In this document: positions 52,909-63,213 of the stretch, in pieces
How the letters are laid out: the number at the start of each line of letters is the position of its first letter
How positions within the stretch are numbered: position 1 is the stretch's first letter
Assembly: GCF_029392895.1 (NCBI RefSeq)
Contig: NZ_CP114200.1
Coordinates: forward strand, 8,066,501 to 8,130,500
Reading direction: 5' to 3'
Origin: Streptomyces sp. 71268
Lineage (GTDB): Bacteria > Actinomycetota > Actinomycetes > Streptomycetales > Streptomycetaceae
Length of the DNA: 64,000 nucleotides
Position numbers and translations under genes: made by a program
The notes under the pieces: model-generated
Seen by the model: the letters and a program-made list of their open reading frames with translations, nothing else
Databases searched by the model: none
Told to the model about the DNA's origin: nothing

Positions 52909-55142
52909 TGCAAGGCGAGGCAGCAGCGACGGGCCAGATCCCGAACTTCGCGGACGTCGAACTGGCCGAGGAGGGCGAGACCCCCGGCCGCACCGCCGAC
53001 GACTGGCGCGCCGCGCTCCGCGAGAGCACCGGCAAGGACGAGGACGCGCTGGTCTGGGAGACGCCCGAGGGCATCGGCGTCAAGCCGCTCTACGGCGCCG
53101 AGGACCTGGCCGGCGTCGACTTCCTGAACACCTACCCGGGCATCGCGCCCTACCTGCGCGGCCCGTACCCGACGATGTACGTCAACCAGCCGTGGACGGT
53201 GCGCCAGTACGCGGGCTTCTCCACCGCCGAGGAGTCCAACGCCTTCTACCGGCGCAACCTCGCCGCGGGGCAGAAGGGCCTGTCGGTCGCCTTCGACCTG
53301 CCCACCCACCGCGGCTACGACAGCGACCACCCGCGGGTGACCGGCGACGTCGGCATGGCCGGCGTGGCCATCGACTCGATCTACGACATGCGGCAGCTCT
53401 TCGACGGCATCCCGCTGGACAAGATGAGCGTGTCGATGACGATGAACGGCGCGGTGCTGCCCGTGCTCGCGCTGTACATCGTCGCCGCCGAGGAACAGGG
53501 CGTCGCGCCCGAGAAGCTGGCCGGAACCATTCAGAACGACATTCTGAAGGAGTTCATGGTCCGCAACACCTACATCTACCCGCCGCAGCCCTCCATGCGG
53601 ATCATCTCCGACATCTTCGCGTACACCTCGCAGAAGATGCCGCGCTACAACTCCATCTCCATCTCCGGCTACCACATCCAGGAGGCCGGAGCCACCGCCG
53701 ACCTGGAGTTGGCGTACACCCTCGCCGACGGCGTGGAGTACCTGCGGGCCGGGCTGGACGCGGGCATGGACGTGGACGCCTTCGCGCCTCGGCTGTCGTT
53801 CTTCTGGGCCATCGGCATGAACTTCTTCATGGAGATCGCCAAGCTGCGCGCGGCCCGTCTGCTGTGGGCCAAGCTGGTCAGGCAGTTCGACCCGAAGAAC
53901 GCCAAGTCCCTCTCGCTGCGCACCCATTCGCAGACCTCGGGCTGGTCGCTGACCGCGCAGGACGTGTTCAACAACGTCGCCCGCACCTGCGTCGAGGCCA
54001 TGGCCGCCACCCAGGGCCACACCCAGTCGCTGCACACCAACGCGCTGGACGAGGCGCTGGCGCTGCCCACCGACTTCTCCGCCCGCATCGCCCGCAACAC
54101 CCAACTCCTGCTCCAGCAGGAGTCGGGCACCACCCGGGCCATCGACCCGTGGGGCGGCAGCGCGTACGTGGAGCGCCTCACCCACGACCTCGCGCGCCGC
54201 GCCTGGCAGCACATCGAGGAGGTCGAGGCGGCCGGCGGCATGGCGAAGGCCATCGACGCGGGCATCCCCAAGCTGCGCGTCGAGGAGGCCGCCGCCCGCA
54301 CCCAGGCCCGCATCGACTCGGGCCGGCAGCCGGTGATCGGCATCAACAAGTACCGGGTGGACAGCGACGAGCAGATCGACGTCCTCAAGGTCGACAACTC
54401 CGCCGTGCGGGCCCAGCAGATCGACAAGCTGCGCCGGCTGCGCGAGGAGCGCAACGAGCAGGCGTGCCAGGACGCGCTGCGGGCGCTGACCGGCGCCGCC
54501 CGGGACGGCGCCCAGCGCGGCGGCGGCCTGGAGGGCAACCTGCTGGCCCTGGCCGTGAACGCGGCCCGGGCCAAGGCCACCGTCGGCGAGATCTCCGACG
54601 CCCTGGAGCAGGTGTACGGGCGGCACTCCGGCCAAATCCGTACGATCTCCGGTGTGTACCGAGACGAGGCAGGAACGTCATCAGGCGTGGAGCGCACCCG
54701 GGCGCTGGTCCGCGCCTTCGAGGAGGCCGAGGGCCGACGCCCGCGCATCCTGGTCGCCAAGATGGGCCAGGACGGGCACGACCGGGGCCAGAAGGTGATC
54801 GCCACCGCCTTCGCCGACCTCGGCTTCGACGTGGACGTCGGCCCGCTGTTCCAGACCCCCGCCGAGGTCGCCCGGCAGGCGGTGGAGGCCGACGTGCACA
54901 TCGTCGGCGTCTCCTCGCTGGCCGCCGGCCACCTCACGCTGGTGCCGGCGCTGCGCGAGCAACTGGCCGAGGCGGGGCGGGAGGACATCACCATCGTGGT
55001 GGGCGGCGTCATCCCGCCGCAGGACGTCGAGACGCTGCGCGAGATGGGCGCGGCCGCCGTCTTCCCACCCGGCACGGTGATCCCCGACGCCGCCCACGAC
55101 CTGGTCACGTCGCTGGGCGCGGCGCTCGGCCACGAGCTGTGA
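52908..55142 (+). CDS. mutB: Methylmalonyl-CoA mutase, large (alpha) subunit
   Basis: 744 residues. Catalytic subunit with the substrate barrel (about 60-470; [34 protein letters not shown]) and a C-terminal adenosylcobalamin domain with DGHDRG at 622-627 (DxHxxG). Start ATG overlaps the mutA stop, so the subunits are translated together. The MeaB gene follows 5 bases after its stop. Cobalamin biosynthesis genes cobL and cobM are within 5 kb. Confidence 0.97.
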   Translation: MQGEAAATGQIPNFADVELAEEGETPGRTADDWRAALRESTGKDEDALVWETPEGIGVKPLYGAEDLAGVDFLNTYPGIAPYLRGPYPTMYVNQPWTVRQYAGFSTAEESNAFYRRNLAAGQKGLSVAFDLPTHRGYDSDHPRVTGDVGMAGVAIDSIYDMRQLFDGIPLDKMSVSMTMNGAVLPVLALYIVAAEEQGVAPEKLAGTIQNDILKEFMVRNTYIYPPQPSMRIISDIFAYTSQKMPRYNSISISGYHIQEAGATADLELAYTLADGVEYLRAGLDAGMDVDAFAPRLSFFWAIGMNFFMEIAKLRAARLLWAKLVRQFDPKNAKSLSLRTHSQTSGWSLTAQDVFNNVARTCVEAMAATQGHTQSLHTNALDEALALPTDFSARIARNTQLLLQQESGTTRAIDPWGGSAYVERLTHDLARRAWQHIEEVEAAGGMAKAIDAGIPKLRVEEAAARTQARIDSGRQPVIGINKYRVDSDEQIDVLKVDNSAVRAQQIDKLRRLREERNEQACQDALRALTGAARDGAQRGGGLEGNLLALAVNAARAKATVGEISDALEQVYGRHSGQIRTISGVYRDEAGTSSGVERTRALVRAFEEAEGRRPRILVAKMGQDGHDRGQKVIATAFADLGFDVDVGPLFQTPAEVARQAVEADVHIVGVSSLAAGHLTLVPALREQLAEAGREDITIVVGGVIPPQDVETLREMGAAAVFPPGTVIPDAAHDLVTSLGAALGHEL

Positions 55143-55146
55143 GCCC

Positions 55147-56253
55147 ATGCCACCCAAGATCGACATCGACGAGTACGTACGCGGCATCCGCGAGGGCTCG
55201 CGGGCGCACATCGCCCGCGCCATCACCCTCGTGGAGTCCACCCGGCCCGACCACCGCGCGCTCGCCCAGCGGTTGCTGATCGAGCTGCTGCCGTACGCGG
55301 GGGGCTCCCGCCGCGTGGGCGTCAGCGGCGTGCCCGGCGTGGGCAAGTCCACCTTCATCGACGCGCTCGGCACCCTGCTCACCGAGCGCGGCCACCGGGT
55401 GGCGGTGCTCGCCGTCGACCCGTCCTCCAGCCGCACGGGCGGCTCCATCCTGGGCGACAAGACCCGGATGGAGCGCCTGGCCGTGGACCCGGCCGCCTTC
55501 GTCCGCCCCTCGCCCACCTCGGGCACCCTGGGCGGCGTCGCCAGGGCGACCCGGGAGACCATCGTGCTGATGGAGGCCGCGGGGTACGACGTGGTGCTGG
55601 TGGAGACCGTGGGCGTGGGCCAGTCCGAGACGGCGGTGGCCGGCATGGTGGACACCTTCCTGCTGCTCACCCTGGCCCGCACCGGCGACCAGCTCCAGGG
55701 CATCAAGAAGGGCGTCGTGGAGCTGGCCGACCTGGTGGCGGTCAACAAGGCCGACGGCCCGCACGAGCGCGACGCCCGCTCCGCGGCCCGCGAACTGGCC
55801 GGCGCCCTGCGGCTGTTGCGCCCGCAGACGGCCCCCTCCACGGCCTCCGCCGCCGGGCCCGCGGGGGCGCGCGGCGCCGACGGGCCGCCGCACCCGGACG
55901 AGGTGTGGAACCCCCCGGTGCTGACCTGTAGCGCCCGCGAGGGTACGGGCCTGGACGAGCTGTGGGAGCGCGTCGAGGCACACCGCAAGGTGCTGGACGC
56001 GACGGGCGCGCTCCAGGTCAAGCGGCGCGACCAGCAGGTGGAGTGGGTCTGGTCGATGGTCCAGGACCAGCTCCTGACCCAGCTCCGCGAGCACCCCGCG
56101 GTTCGCCGGGTGGGCCCCGAGGTCGAACGCCAGGTCCGGGAGGGCACGCTCACGGCCTCCCTGGCGGCCGAACGCGTCCTGGCCGCCTTCGCCTCGCCGA
56201 CCACCGGCGAGGAGAGCGGCACGCCGCTCGACGGGGACGCGACCCGCGCCTGA
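55147..56253 (+). CDS. meaB: Methylmalonyl-CoA mutase-associated GTPase MeaB
   Basis: 368 residues, G3E GTPase (ArgK/MeaB) with P-loop GVPGVGKST at residues 61-69 and [10 protein letters not shown] (Walker B/switch) further on, and VNKAD for guanine binding. It loads and protects the cobalamin cofactor of methylmalonyl-CoA mutase. Four bases separate it from the large subunit gene. An insertion rich in Gly/Ala/Pro lies at about 235-250. Confidence 0.96.
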   Translation: MPPKIDIDEYVRGIREGSRAHIARAITLVESTRPDHRALAQRLLIELLPYAGGSRRVGVSGVPGVGKSTFIDALGTLLTERGHRVAVLAVDPSSSRTGGSILGDKTRMERLAVDPAAFVRPSPTSGTLGGVARATRETIVLMEAAGYDVVLVETVGVGQSETAVAGMVDTFLLLTLARTGDQLQGIKKGVVELADLVAVNKADGPHERDARSAARELAGALRLLRPQTAPSTASAAGPAGARGADGPPHPDEVWNPPVLTCSAREGTGLDELWERVEAHRKVLDATGALQVKRRDQQVEWVWSMVQDQLLTQLREHPAVRRVGPEVERQVREGTLTASLAAERVLAAFASPTTGEESGTPLDGDATRA

Positions 56254-56264
56254 GACGACCCGTG

Positions 56265-56293
56265 CCGGCCGGGCGCCCCGCGCGCCCGGCCGG
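56265..56293. terminator. Bidirectional hairpin after meaB
   Basis: 12-bp GC stem (56265-56276 with 56282-56293, 5-base loop) between the convergent meaB and binding-protein stops. Confidence 0.65.
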
Positions 56294-56305
56294 CCGGGGC
56301 CGTGC

Positions 56306-57028
56306 CTAGCCGGCCGGGGCGACCAGCGTGGGGGACTGCCGCGAGCGGCGCAGCGCGTCGGCGACGAAGCCGCTCGCCTTCAACTCCTCCACGAGGTCGC
56401 GCAGGAAGTCGACCGTCGCCGGCTCGCGGTCCCTGGTGGTGCCCACGGCCTGCCGGATGTGCATGAACGGGTCCGCGAGCAGGCGCAGGTCCGGCTGCGC
56501 CGCGACGTACTCCGTCAGCGGCTCCCGGATGCCGGCCGCGACCTCAAGTCCCCCGGCGCGGAAGGCCGTCACGCCCTCGTCGCCACGCACCACGCTGGCG
56601 TGGCGCAGGGTGCGGGAGAGGAACAGGTCGTACGCGGACCCGCGCTTGACGCCGATGCGCACGCCCTCCCGGTCCACGTCGGCGGCGGTGGCGAACGGCG
56701 CGCCCCGCGGCACGGCGTACACGCCCTCGATGAGCACGTACGGGGCGGTGAAGGCGACGTCCGCCTCCCGCGCGGGCTCGACGGCCAGGAAGCACAGGTC
56801 CGCCTCGCCCGTCGCCATCGCCTCGTACGACTTGCGCGCCGCGTCGAAGCAGCGGAACTCGACCGGGACGCCCAGCCGCGCGCCGACCTCGCGCGCGAGG
56901 TCCACCGTGACGCCGGCCGGGGCCGCCGGCGTGCCCTGGGCCAGGACCGGGTTGCCCAGGTTGATCGAGGCCCGCAGGGTGCCGAGCGGGGCGAGGTCCC
57001 GCGCTATGTCGGTGATCGCGTTCGTCAT
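56306..57028 (-). CDS. Solute-binding (amino-acid-type) domain protein without signal peptide
   Basis: 240 residues of the bacterial extracellular solute-binding protein family 3: ASINLGNPVLAQ, VTVDLAREVGARLG, DLCFLAVEPAREADVAFTAPY, then VGTTRDREPATVDFLRDLV. Normally these are exported, but here the chain starts directly at the domain with no signal peptide or lipobox and no longer start is evident, so it is probably cytosolic and possibly a sensor or enzyme. No transporter genes adjoin. Confidence 0.83.
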   Translation of the reverse strand: MTNAITDIARDLAPLGTLRASINLGNPVLAQGTPAAPAGVTVDLAREVGARLGVPVEFRCFDAARKSYEAMATGEADLCFLAVEPAREADVAFTAPYVLIEGVYAVPRGAPFATAADVDREGVRIGVKRGSAYDLFLSRTLRHASVVRGDEGVTAFRAGGLEVAAGIREPLTEYVAAQPDLRLLADPFMHIRQAVGTTRDREPATVDFLRDLVEELKASGFVADALRRSRQSPTLVAPAG

Positions 57029-57079
57029 GGCCCGGAGTCTAGGCCGCCCGCGTCGCCCGTCACCGCGCGGAACCGGTGG

Positions 57080-58138
57080 TCACGGGCGGGCCGCCAGGCC
57101 CAACTCCTCCGGGCCCAGGTCCGCGAAGAACCGCTCCACGTCGGCCGGGCTCACCTCCGCGAGGTGGGCCGGGCTCCAGCGCGGCCGGCGGTCCTTGTCG
57201 ACCACCTGCGCGCGCACGCCCTCCACCAGGTCCGGTGTGGTCAGCGCGGCGCAGGAGACCCGGTACTCCTGGTCCAGGACCGGCTCCAGGGCGCCGAGTC
57301 GCCGGGCCCGGCGCAGCGCGCTCAGGGTCACTTTCAGCGCGGTGGGCGACTTGCCCGCGACGCGCTCCGCCGCCTCCTTGGCCGCCGGCACGCCGCACTC
57401 GCGCAGCCGGGTCAGGATCTCCTCGACGGAGTCGGCGGCGTAGCACGCGTCGATCCACTCGCGGTGCTCGTCCCACTCGCTGGCCGGCGCCGGCGCGGCG
57501 AAGCGGTCCACCGCCTCCGCCGGCGTACTGGTCTCCAACGCGGCCTTGAACGCCTCCAGTCGCTCCGCCGGTACGAAGTGGTCCGCGAAGCCGCACGCGA
57601 TGGCGCCACCCGCCGCCATCCGGTCCGTGGTCAGCGCCAGGTGCGTGCCCAACTCGCCGGGCGCGGAGGCCAACAGGTGCGTACCGCCCACGTCCGGCAC
57701 GAAGCCGATGCCGACCTCCGGCATCGCGACCGTCGAGCGCTCGGTCACCACGCGCACCCCGCCGTGCGCGGAGACCCCGACGCCGCCGCCCATCACGATG
57801 CCGTCCATGAGCGCCACGTACGGCTTGGGGTAGCGGGCGATGTGGGCGTTGAGCACGTACTCGTCGCGCCAGAACGCGCGGGAGGCGGTGCCGCCGGCGC
57901 GGGCGTCCTCGTAGATGGCGCGGATGTCGCCGCCCGCGCACAGGCCGCGCTCACCGGCACCCTCGATGACCACCGTGTGCACCGCGTCGTCGTGCTCCCA
58001 CGCGGTCAGCGCGGCGTCGATGGCGCGCACCATGGCGTGGCTGAGGGAGTTGAGGGCCTTGGGACGGTTGAGGGTCAGCGTGGCGGACCTGCCGCGCACG
58101 CGGGTCAGGACGTCTTCGGCGGCGGGGGAGTGGTTCAT
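57080..58138 (-). CDS. Enoyl-CoA hydratase/isomerase family, 3-hydroxyisobutyryl-CoA hydrolase-like
   Basis: 352 residues from ATG 58138 (ggagcg upstream). Crotonase fold: TLNRPKALNSLS, AGGDIRAIYEDAR and DGIVMGGGVGVSAHG (oxyanion hole), then MPEVGIGFVPDVGGTHLL with the Glu and Asp that mark 3-hydroxyisobutyryl-CoA hydrolases. The length, about 90 residues longer than a simple hydratase, and the FSPAHL-like end (SPAHLAEVSPADV) support the valine-catabolism hydrolase. Located next to methylmalonyl-CoA enzymes, which valine breakdown feeds. Confidence 0.9.
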   Translation of the reverse strand: MNHSPAAEDVLTRVRGRSATLTLNRPKALNSLSHAMVRAIDAALTAWEHDDAVHTVVIEGAGERGLCAGGDIRAIYEDARAGGTASRAFWRDEYVLNAHIARYPKPYVALMDGIVMGGGVGVSAHGGVRVVTERSTVAMPEVGIGFVPDVGGTHLLASAPGELGTHLALTTDRMAAGGAIACGFADHFVPAERLEAFKAALETSTPAEAVDRFAAPAPASEWDEHREWIDACYAADSVEEILTRLRECGVPAAKEAAERVAGKSPTALKVTLSALRRARRLGALEPVLDQEYRVSCAALTTPDLVEGVRAQVVDKDRRPRWSPAHLAEVSPADVERFFADLGPEELGLAARP

Positions 58139-58401
58139 CGGTTCGCTCCGGTCGGGTCGCTCGCGACGGCGCGTCGCGTGGTCTCGATGGCTGGGCCTGG
58201 CGCGCTGCTGGTGCGATCCTCTCAACCGGCCCGCGCCGCCCGTACGCTCCCCCCACCTCCGTCGATCCCCGCCTCCGTCGCTCCCGCCGCGATCGCCGGG
58301 CCGGGACCTCACGGGGCGATGCGGCTAGCCTGGTCCGCGCCCAGGCGACGGGCGCCCCGACCGAGGGCCCCGGCCAGACCCGGAGAGGACGGCCGACACC
58401 G

Positions 58402-59244
58402 ATGCCCGAGCCCGAAAGGCCCGCCCGGCCGACGATGCCGCCCCGGCCGCTGCACACGGTCGCCCGGATCGGGCCGTTCTTCGCCGTACGCACCGACCCA
58501 CCAGGCCCGGCCGGTCTGCGGGCCGAGGGCTACGTGCCGCTCGCCGAGGTGTACGTCGCGGGCCCGCCGGCCGCCGACCGACTGGCGGTCGCCCCGCCCG
58601 CGCTGCGCCACCGCTACACCACGGTCGCGCGCCGGCTGGGCACCGACGAACTCCGGGTGGCCGCCTCGCTCGGCTTCCAGGGGCTGGCCGGGCGGCTGTG
58701 GTCGCTGGCGGTGGGCTGCGCCGCGCTGACCGGCCGGGTGCCGGACCTGGACCCGAGGCGCCTGTGGTGGCACCCCGAACACAGCGCCCCGCGCGAGCTG
58801 TGGCTGCCGGACGCCGACGCGACGCCGGACCCCGTGGACCCCACACCTGTCGCGGACCTGGCCGAACGGGTACGGGCCACGGTCATCGACCAGCACCTGG
58901 CCCCGCTGCACCGGGTGGCCGCGGCGACCTCCGGGCTCTCGGGCGCTCTGCTGTGGGGAAACGCCGGCTCGGCGCTGGCCGGCGCGCTCGGCGTACTCCA
59001 CGGCTGGCTGCACGCGCCGGCGCGGCCGGGCGACGGCGTCAGAGCCGAGGACCGCGAGGCGGCCACGGTCCGCGCGCGGGCCCTGGCCCGCGACCTGTTC
59101 GCCGCAGAACCGCTGCGCTCCACCGGCCACTGGAGCCCGGGCCCCCGCCCGGCGTTCCGACGCGGCACCTGCTGCCTCTACTACCGGGTGCCGGGCGGCG
59201 GCCTGTGCGGCGACTGCGTCCTGCCCCGCGTGCCCGGACGCTGA
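58402..59244 (+). CDS. FhuF-like ferric reductase / (2Fe-2S)-binding protein
   Basis: 280 residues. The FhuF-type C-terminus has the cysteine cluster RGTCCLYYR and CGDCVL, predicted to hold a 2Fe-2S centre; upstream the sequence is the usual weakly conserved helical domain (SLGFQGLAGRLWSLAVG). FhuF proteins reduce ferric iron from siderophores in the cytosol. No siderophore genes are next to it. Confidence 0.87.
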   Translation: MPEPERPARPTMPPRPLHTVARIGPFFAVRTDPPGPAGLRAEGYVPLAEVYVAGPPAADRLAVAPPALRHRYTTVARRLGTDELRVAASLGFQGLAGRLWSLAVGCAALTGRVPDLDPRRLWWHPEHSAPRELWLPDADATPDPVDPTPVADLAERVRATVIDQHLAPLHRVAAATSGLSGALLWGNAGSALAGALGVLHGWLHAPARPGDGVRAEDREAATVRARALARDLFAAEPLRSTGHWSPGPRPAFRRGTCCLYYRVPGGGLCGDCVLPRVPGR

Positions 59245-59379
59245 CACCCGGCCGGCCAGCGGGCCCCGGGACCGGGCGGCAGGGGGGCCGGGGCACCCGG
59301 CGGCGGCCCGGTCGCGGCGCGATCGCAGCAGGTCAGTAGAGTGCGGCTGCTGCCATCCCCGACCGCCGAGGTACCTTCC

Positions 59380-60747
59380 GTGAACGCCGACCCACCCGAC
59401 GCCCGCCCCGACGACGCCGGGCCGGTGACGGTCGTGGGCATCGGCGCCGACGGGTGGGGCGGGCTCACGGCCACCGCGCGCGAGGCCCTGCGCGAGGCCC
59501 AGATACTGATCGGCGGGGCTCGCCAACTCGACCTGCTCCCCGCCGACTGCCCCGGCCGTCGCGTTCCCTGGCCGTCCCCGCTGCGCCCCGCGGTCGCCGG
59601 GCTGCTCGCCGCGCACGCCGGGCACCGCGTCGCCGTCCTCGCCAGCGGTGACCCGTTCTGCTACGGCATCGGCCGGGCCCTGACCGAGGAGTTGGGGGCC
59701 GAGCGGCTGCGCGTCCTGCCCCACCCCTCGTCCGTGGCGTACGCCTGCGCGCGGCTCGGCTGGCCGCAGGAGGACGCGGACGTGGTCAGCCTCGTCGGCC
59801 GGCCGCTGGCCACCCTGCACCGCTGGCTCTTCGACCGGCGGCGGCTGCTCGTCCTGAGCGCCGGCCCCCACACCCCGGCCGAGGTCGCGGCCCTGCTGAG
59901 TGAGCGGGGCTTCGGACCGAGCACCCTGCGCGTACTCGAACAACTCGGCGGCGAGCGCGAGCGCCAGCTCGCCGGCACGGCCGACGACTGGCCGCACCCC
60001 CCGGGCGACGCCCTCAACGTGATCGCGGTCGAGTGCCGCGCCACCCCCGACGCGCCCCGGCTGGCCACCGTGCCCGGGCTGCCGGACGACGCGTACGAAC
60101 ACGACGGCCAGCTCACCAAGCGCCGGGTACGCGCCGCGACGCTCGCCGCGCTCGCCCCGGCCCCCGGCGAACTGCTGTGGGACATCGGCGGCGGCTCGGG
60201 CTCCATCGCCATCGAGTGGCTGCGCGCGCACCGCGCCTGCCGGGCCCTGACCGTCGAACGCGACCCGGTGCGCTCGGCGCGCATCGAGCGCAACGCGGCG
60301 GCCCTCGGCGTGCCGTCGCTGCGCGTGATCACCGGCAAGGCGCCCGACGCGCTGACCGAACTGCCCACGCCCGACGCCGTGTTCATCGGCGGCGGGCTGA
60401 CCACCCCCGACCTCCTGGAGACCTGCTGGGCCGCGCTGCCGGGCGGCGGCCGGCTGGTGGCCAACACGGTGACGCTGGAGTCGGAGGCGCTGCTGGCCGA
60501 CTGGTACCGGCGCCACGGCGGCGAACTCGTACGCCTCACGGTCGCGCGCGCCGTCCCCGTCGGCGGCTTCACCGGCTGGCGCCAGGCCATGCCGGTCACC
60601 CAGTGGGCCGTGACCAAGAACGCCGAGGCCCCCCGCGCCGCCGGCCGCACGGCCATCCCCGCCAGCCGCACAGCCATCCCCGCCGGCCGCGCCGGCACCC
60701 CGGGCGCCGACCGCGCGACCGGACCGGACCGAGGAGAAGAACGATGA
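59380..60747 (+). CDS. cobL: Precorrin-6Y C5,15-methyltransferase (decarboxylating) CobL
   Basis: 455 residues from GTG 59380 with gagg eight bases upstream; a GTG at 59341 lies inside a -10-like TAGAGT, so is less likely. The N-terminal CbiE half (about 16-225; VTVVGIGADGW, ASGDPFCYGIG) methylates, and the C-terminal CbiT half (about 240-420; WDIGGGSGSIAIEW) methylates and decarboxylates precorrin-6Y. An Ala/Gly/Arg-rich tail of about 35 residues follows. Its stop overlaps the cobM start (ATGA). Confidence 0.95.
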   Translation: MNADPPDARPDDAGPVTVVGIGADGWGGLTATAREALREAQILIGGARQLDLLPADCPGRRVPWPSPLRPAVAGLLAAHAGHRVAVLASGDPFCYGIGRALTEELGAERLRVLPHPSSVAYACARLGWPQEDADVVSLVGRPLATLHRWLFDRRRLLVLSAGPHTPAEVAALLSERGFGPSTLRVLEQLGGERERQLAGTADDWPHPPGDALNVIAVECRATPDAPRLATVPGLPDDAYEHDGQLTKRRVRAATLAALAPAPGELLWDIGGGSGSIAIEWLRAHRACRALTVERDPVRSARIERNAAALGVPSLRVITGKAPDALTELPTPDAVFIGGGLTTPDLLETCWAALPGGGRLVANTVTLESEALLADWYRRHGGELVRLTVARAVPVGGFTGWRQAMPVTQWAVTKNAEAPRAAGRTAIPASRTAIPAGRAGTPGADRATGPDRGEER

Positions 60748-61490
60748 CGGTGTACTTCATCGGTGCCGGCCCCGGCGCCGCCGACCTGATCACCCTGCGC
60801 GGCGCCCGCACCCTGGCGCGCTGCGCCGTGTGCCTGTACGCGGGCAGCCTGGTGCCGCGCGAACTACTCGCCGAGTGCCCGCCGGACGCCCGCCTGGTGG
60901 ACACCGCCCGGCTCGACCTCGACCAGATCACCGCCGAACTCGTCGCCGCCCACGCCGCCGGGCACGACGTGGCCCGGCTGCACTCGGGCGACCCGTCGGT
61001 GTTCAGCGCGGTCGCCGAGCAGATGCGCCGGCTGGACGCGGCCGGCGTGCCGTACGAGATGGTGCCCGGCGTGCCGGCGTTCGCGGCGGCGGCGGCGGCC
61101 CTCGGCCGCGAACTGACCGTGCCCACCGTCGGGCAGACCGTCATCCTCACCCGCGTCGCGCAGCGCGCCACGCCCATGCCGGAGGGCGAGGACCTCGCCA
61201 CCCTCGGCCGCAGCGGCGCCCTGCTCGTCGTCCACCTCGCGGCCCGCCACGTGGAGCGGGTGGTGGCCGAGCTGCTCCCGCACTACGGCGCCGACTGCCC
61301 CGCCGCCGTCGTCGCCATGGCCAGCCGCCCCGACGAACTCGTGCTGCGCGGCACGTTGGAGACCATCGCCGAGCAGACCATCGCGGCGGACATCACGCGC
61401 ACGGCCGTCATCATGGTCGGCCGCACCCTGGGCGCGGGGCAGTTCAGCGACAGCTACCTGTACTCCGTGGACCGCGAGCGACCGGCGTAG
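60744..61490 (+). CDS. cobM: Precorrin-4 C11-methyltransferase CobM
   Basis: 248 residues. Tetrapyrrole methylase: VYFIGAGPGAADLITLRGA, LHSGDPSVFSAVAEQM and YEMVPGVPAFAAAAAALG, with the ending VGRTLGAGQFSDSYLYS characteristic of CobM/CbiF. Translationally coupled to cobL; both act in cobalamin synthesis, which supplies the mutase encoded upstream. Confidence 0.96.
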   Translation: MTVYFIGAGPGAADLITLRGARTLARCAVCLYAGSLVPRELLAECPPDARLVDTARLDLDQITAELVAAHAAGHDVARLHSGDPSVFSAVAEQMRRLDAAGVPYEMVPGVPAFAAAAAALGRELTVPTVGQTVILTRVAQRATPMPEGEDLATLGRSGALLVVHLAARHVERVVAELLPHYGADCPAAVVAMASRPDELVLRGTLETIAEQTIAADITRTAVIMVGRTLGAGQFSDSYLYSVDRERPA

Positions 61491-61556
61491 GCGGCTTCGC
61501 GGGCGGTGCGGGCGGTGTGGCGTGCGGCGTCGTGTCGGGCACGGGCCGGTGGCGGC

Positions 61557-62024
61557 TCACGCCACCGCCACCTCGACCTGAAGCAAGCGTGGAGAGACCG
61601 CGAACCCGTGCCGGCGGTACGCCGAGACCGCCCGGTCGCTGGAGTGGACGGTCACCCGCTCCAGGCCCAGTTCGCCGGCCCAGGACAGGACCGCCTCGAT
61701 CAGCTCGCCGCCCACGCCATTGGCCCGCTCGTCCGGTATGACGTACACGCACTGCACATCGCCCGACAGCCGCTCCAACGCGCGCGGGTGTGGCACGCGC
61801 TGGGTGATCGCCAGCCACGCCATGCCGATGACGGTGTCGCCGCGGACCGACACCACGCACCGGTGTGAGTCCGTGTGTTGCCGGGCCCACGCCGTGAAAC
61901 GGGGTACGAACGCCTCCAGCGTGACGTCCGGCGTTCCGTGCAGTTCGGCCACCCACAGCCAACGCAGCCTGGCGACGGCGGCGAACTCGTGGAGGCGGGC
62001 GGGGCGGCAGACGATGTCCTTCAC
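61557..62024 (-). CDS. GNAT N-acetyltransferase
   Basis: 155 residues from GTG 62024 with ggag five bases upstream. GNAT fold: N-terminal RPARLHEFAAVARL, CoA-binding VYVIPDERANGVGGELIEAVLSW and C-terminal YRRHGFAVS. The substrate cannot be inferred. It converges on cobM. Confidence 0.88.
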   Translation of the reverse strand: MKDIVCRPARLHEFAAVARLRWLWVAELHGTPDVTLEAFVPRFTAWARQHTDSHRCVVSVRGDTVIGMAWLAITQRVPHPRALERLSGDVQCVYVIPDERANGVGGELIEAVLSWAGELGLERVTVHSSDRAVSAYRRHGFAVSPRLLQVEVAVA

Positions 62025-62121
62025 GGCTCCATGATGGCGCGGACCCGGTCGGACGGTGGTTGTTTCGCCACCCGCCACCCGCCGGACCCGGACGCGAAAC
62101 GTGGGCCGGGCGGCGGCGGGG

Positions 62122-63105
62122 CTACCGGCGGGCCGCGGTGGTGGAGGGGAGTTCGTGGAAGCGGGCGCGGTAGTCGCCGGCGAAGCGGCCCAGGTGGGAG
62201 ATGCCCCACCGGTAGGCGATGGTGCCCACGCTGTCGGTGGTGGCGAGGATGTCCTGGCGGACGCGGTCCAGTCGCAGGTCGCGTACGTAGGCCAGGGGGG
62301 ACAGGCCAAGGCGGTCGCGGAAGGCGGAGCTGAGGGTGCGCGGGGCGCATCCGGCGGCGTGGGCGATGTCGGCGAGGGTGATGCGCTCGGATAGGTGGGC
62401 CTCGACGTAGGCGAGGGCCGCGCGCAGGGCGCGCGGGTGACCGGTTCGCGGGCCGCCCCGCAACGCGTCGGTGTGTGAGTGCGGCTGGGCCAGCAGCAGC
62501 GCGGTGACGAGGCAACGGAGCTGACCGCGCTGGAGTTCGGGGCGCTGGAACAAGGGGTCGCCCGAGTCCAGTTGCTCCACCAGGGAGCGGACGAGCAGGT
62601 GTACGGCCCGGCCCTTGGGCTCGGCCAGGTCGAGGGCGAAGTCGAAGCGGACGGTGGACCGAGGGCGAGCGCCGGTCAGCGTCGCGTACGCCTGGTCGAC
62701 CAGGGCCGCGTCGATCCGCAGCCCCAGGAAGCGCGAGGAGGTGGCCCGTACGGGGCGCAGTTCCTGGGTGTCCCCGGGGTTGACCACGCCGGCCGTGGTG
62801 GCGGTCAGGGTGGCGTCCACGCCGTCGCGGGACGCGGCGATGGCACCGGAGACGCCCAGGTTGACGAAGTAGGAACCGAGCCCTTCCGCCGCGCGGACGC
62901 GCACCGTGAGCGGCGAGGCGAAGTAGCCGACGGCGAAGTCGTGCGCGGCCACCCCGCGCAGTTCGTGCCGCCCCGCGCACAGGCCGTCCAGCGGCGACGT
63001 GGTGACGGAGCCGCCGAACAGACGGGTGGCGGCGTTCAGCAGGTCGACGGGGTTTCGGGAGCGGGTGATGAGGAAGCCGCGCAGCGGAGTCGGCAACGCG
63101 CTCAC
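62122..63105 (-). CDS. AraC-family regulator (AraC-binding-like sensor)
   Basis: 327 residues from a GTG with ggaggaaggagg upstream. The N-terminal half is the AraC-binding-like domain of the AraC/AtoC-type (NPGDTQELRPVRAT), the C-terminus the HTH pair (ITLADIAHAAGCAPRTLSSAFRD, then YRWGISHLGRFAGDYRARF). It lies downstream of a FAD monooxygenase gene on the same strand and could control it. No TTA codon noticed. Confidence 0.92.
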   Translation of the reverse strand: MSALPTPLRGFLITRSRNPVDLLNAATRLFGGSVTTSPLDGLCAGRHELRGVAAHDFAVGYFASPLTVRVRAAEGLGSYFVNLGVSGAIAASRDGVDATLTATTAGVVNPGDTQELRPVRATSSRFLGLRIDAALVDQAYATLTGARPRSTVRFDFALDLAEPKGRAVHLLVRSLVEQLDSGDPLFQRPELQRGQLRCLVTALLLAQPHSHTDALRGGPRTGHPRALRAALAYVEAHLSERITLADIAHAAGCAPRTLSSAFRDRLGLSPLAYVRDLRLDRVRQDILATTDSVGTIAYRWGISHLGRFAGDYRARFHELPSTTAARR

Positions 63106-63213
63106 CCTCCTTCCTCCGGAGGCCGGGGGCCCGGGAGCCCGGAGTGCCCGTGCCGGACCCGGTGCCCTCGTGCGTGACCTGGCGACAGCCCATCGTACGC
63201 ACGGGCCAGTTGG

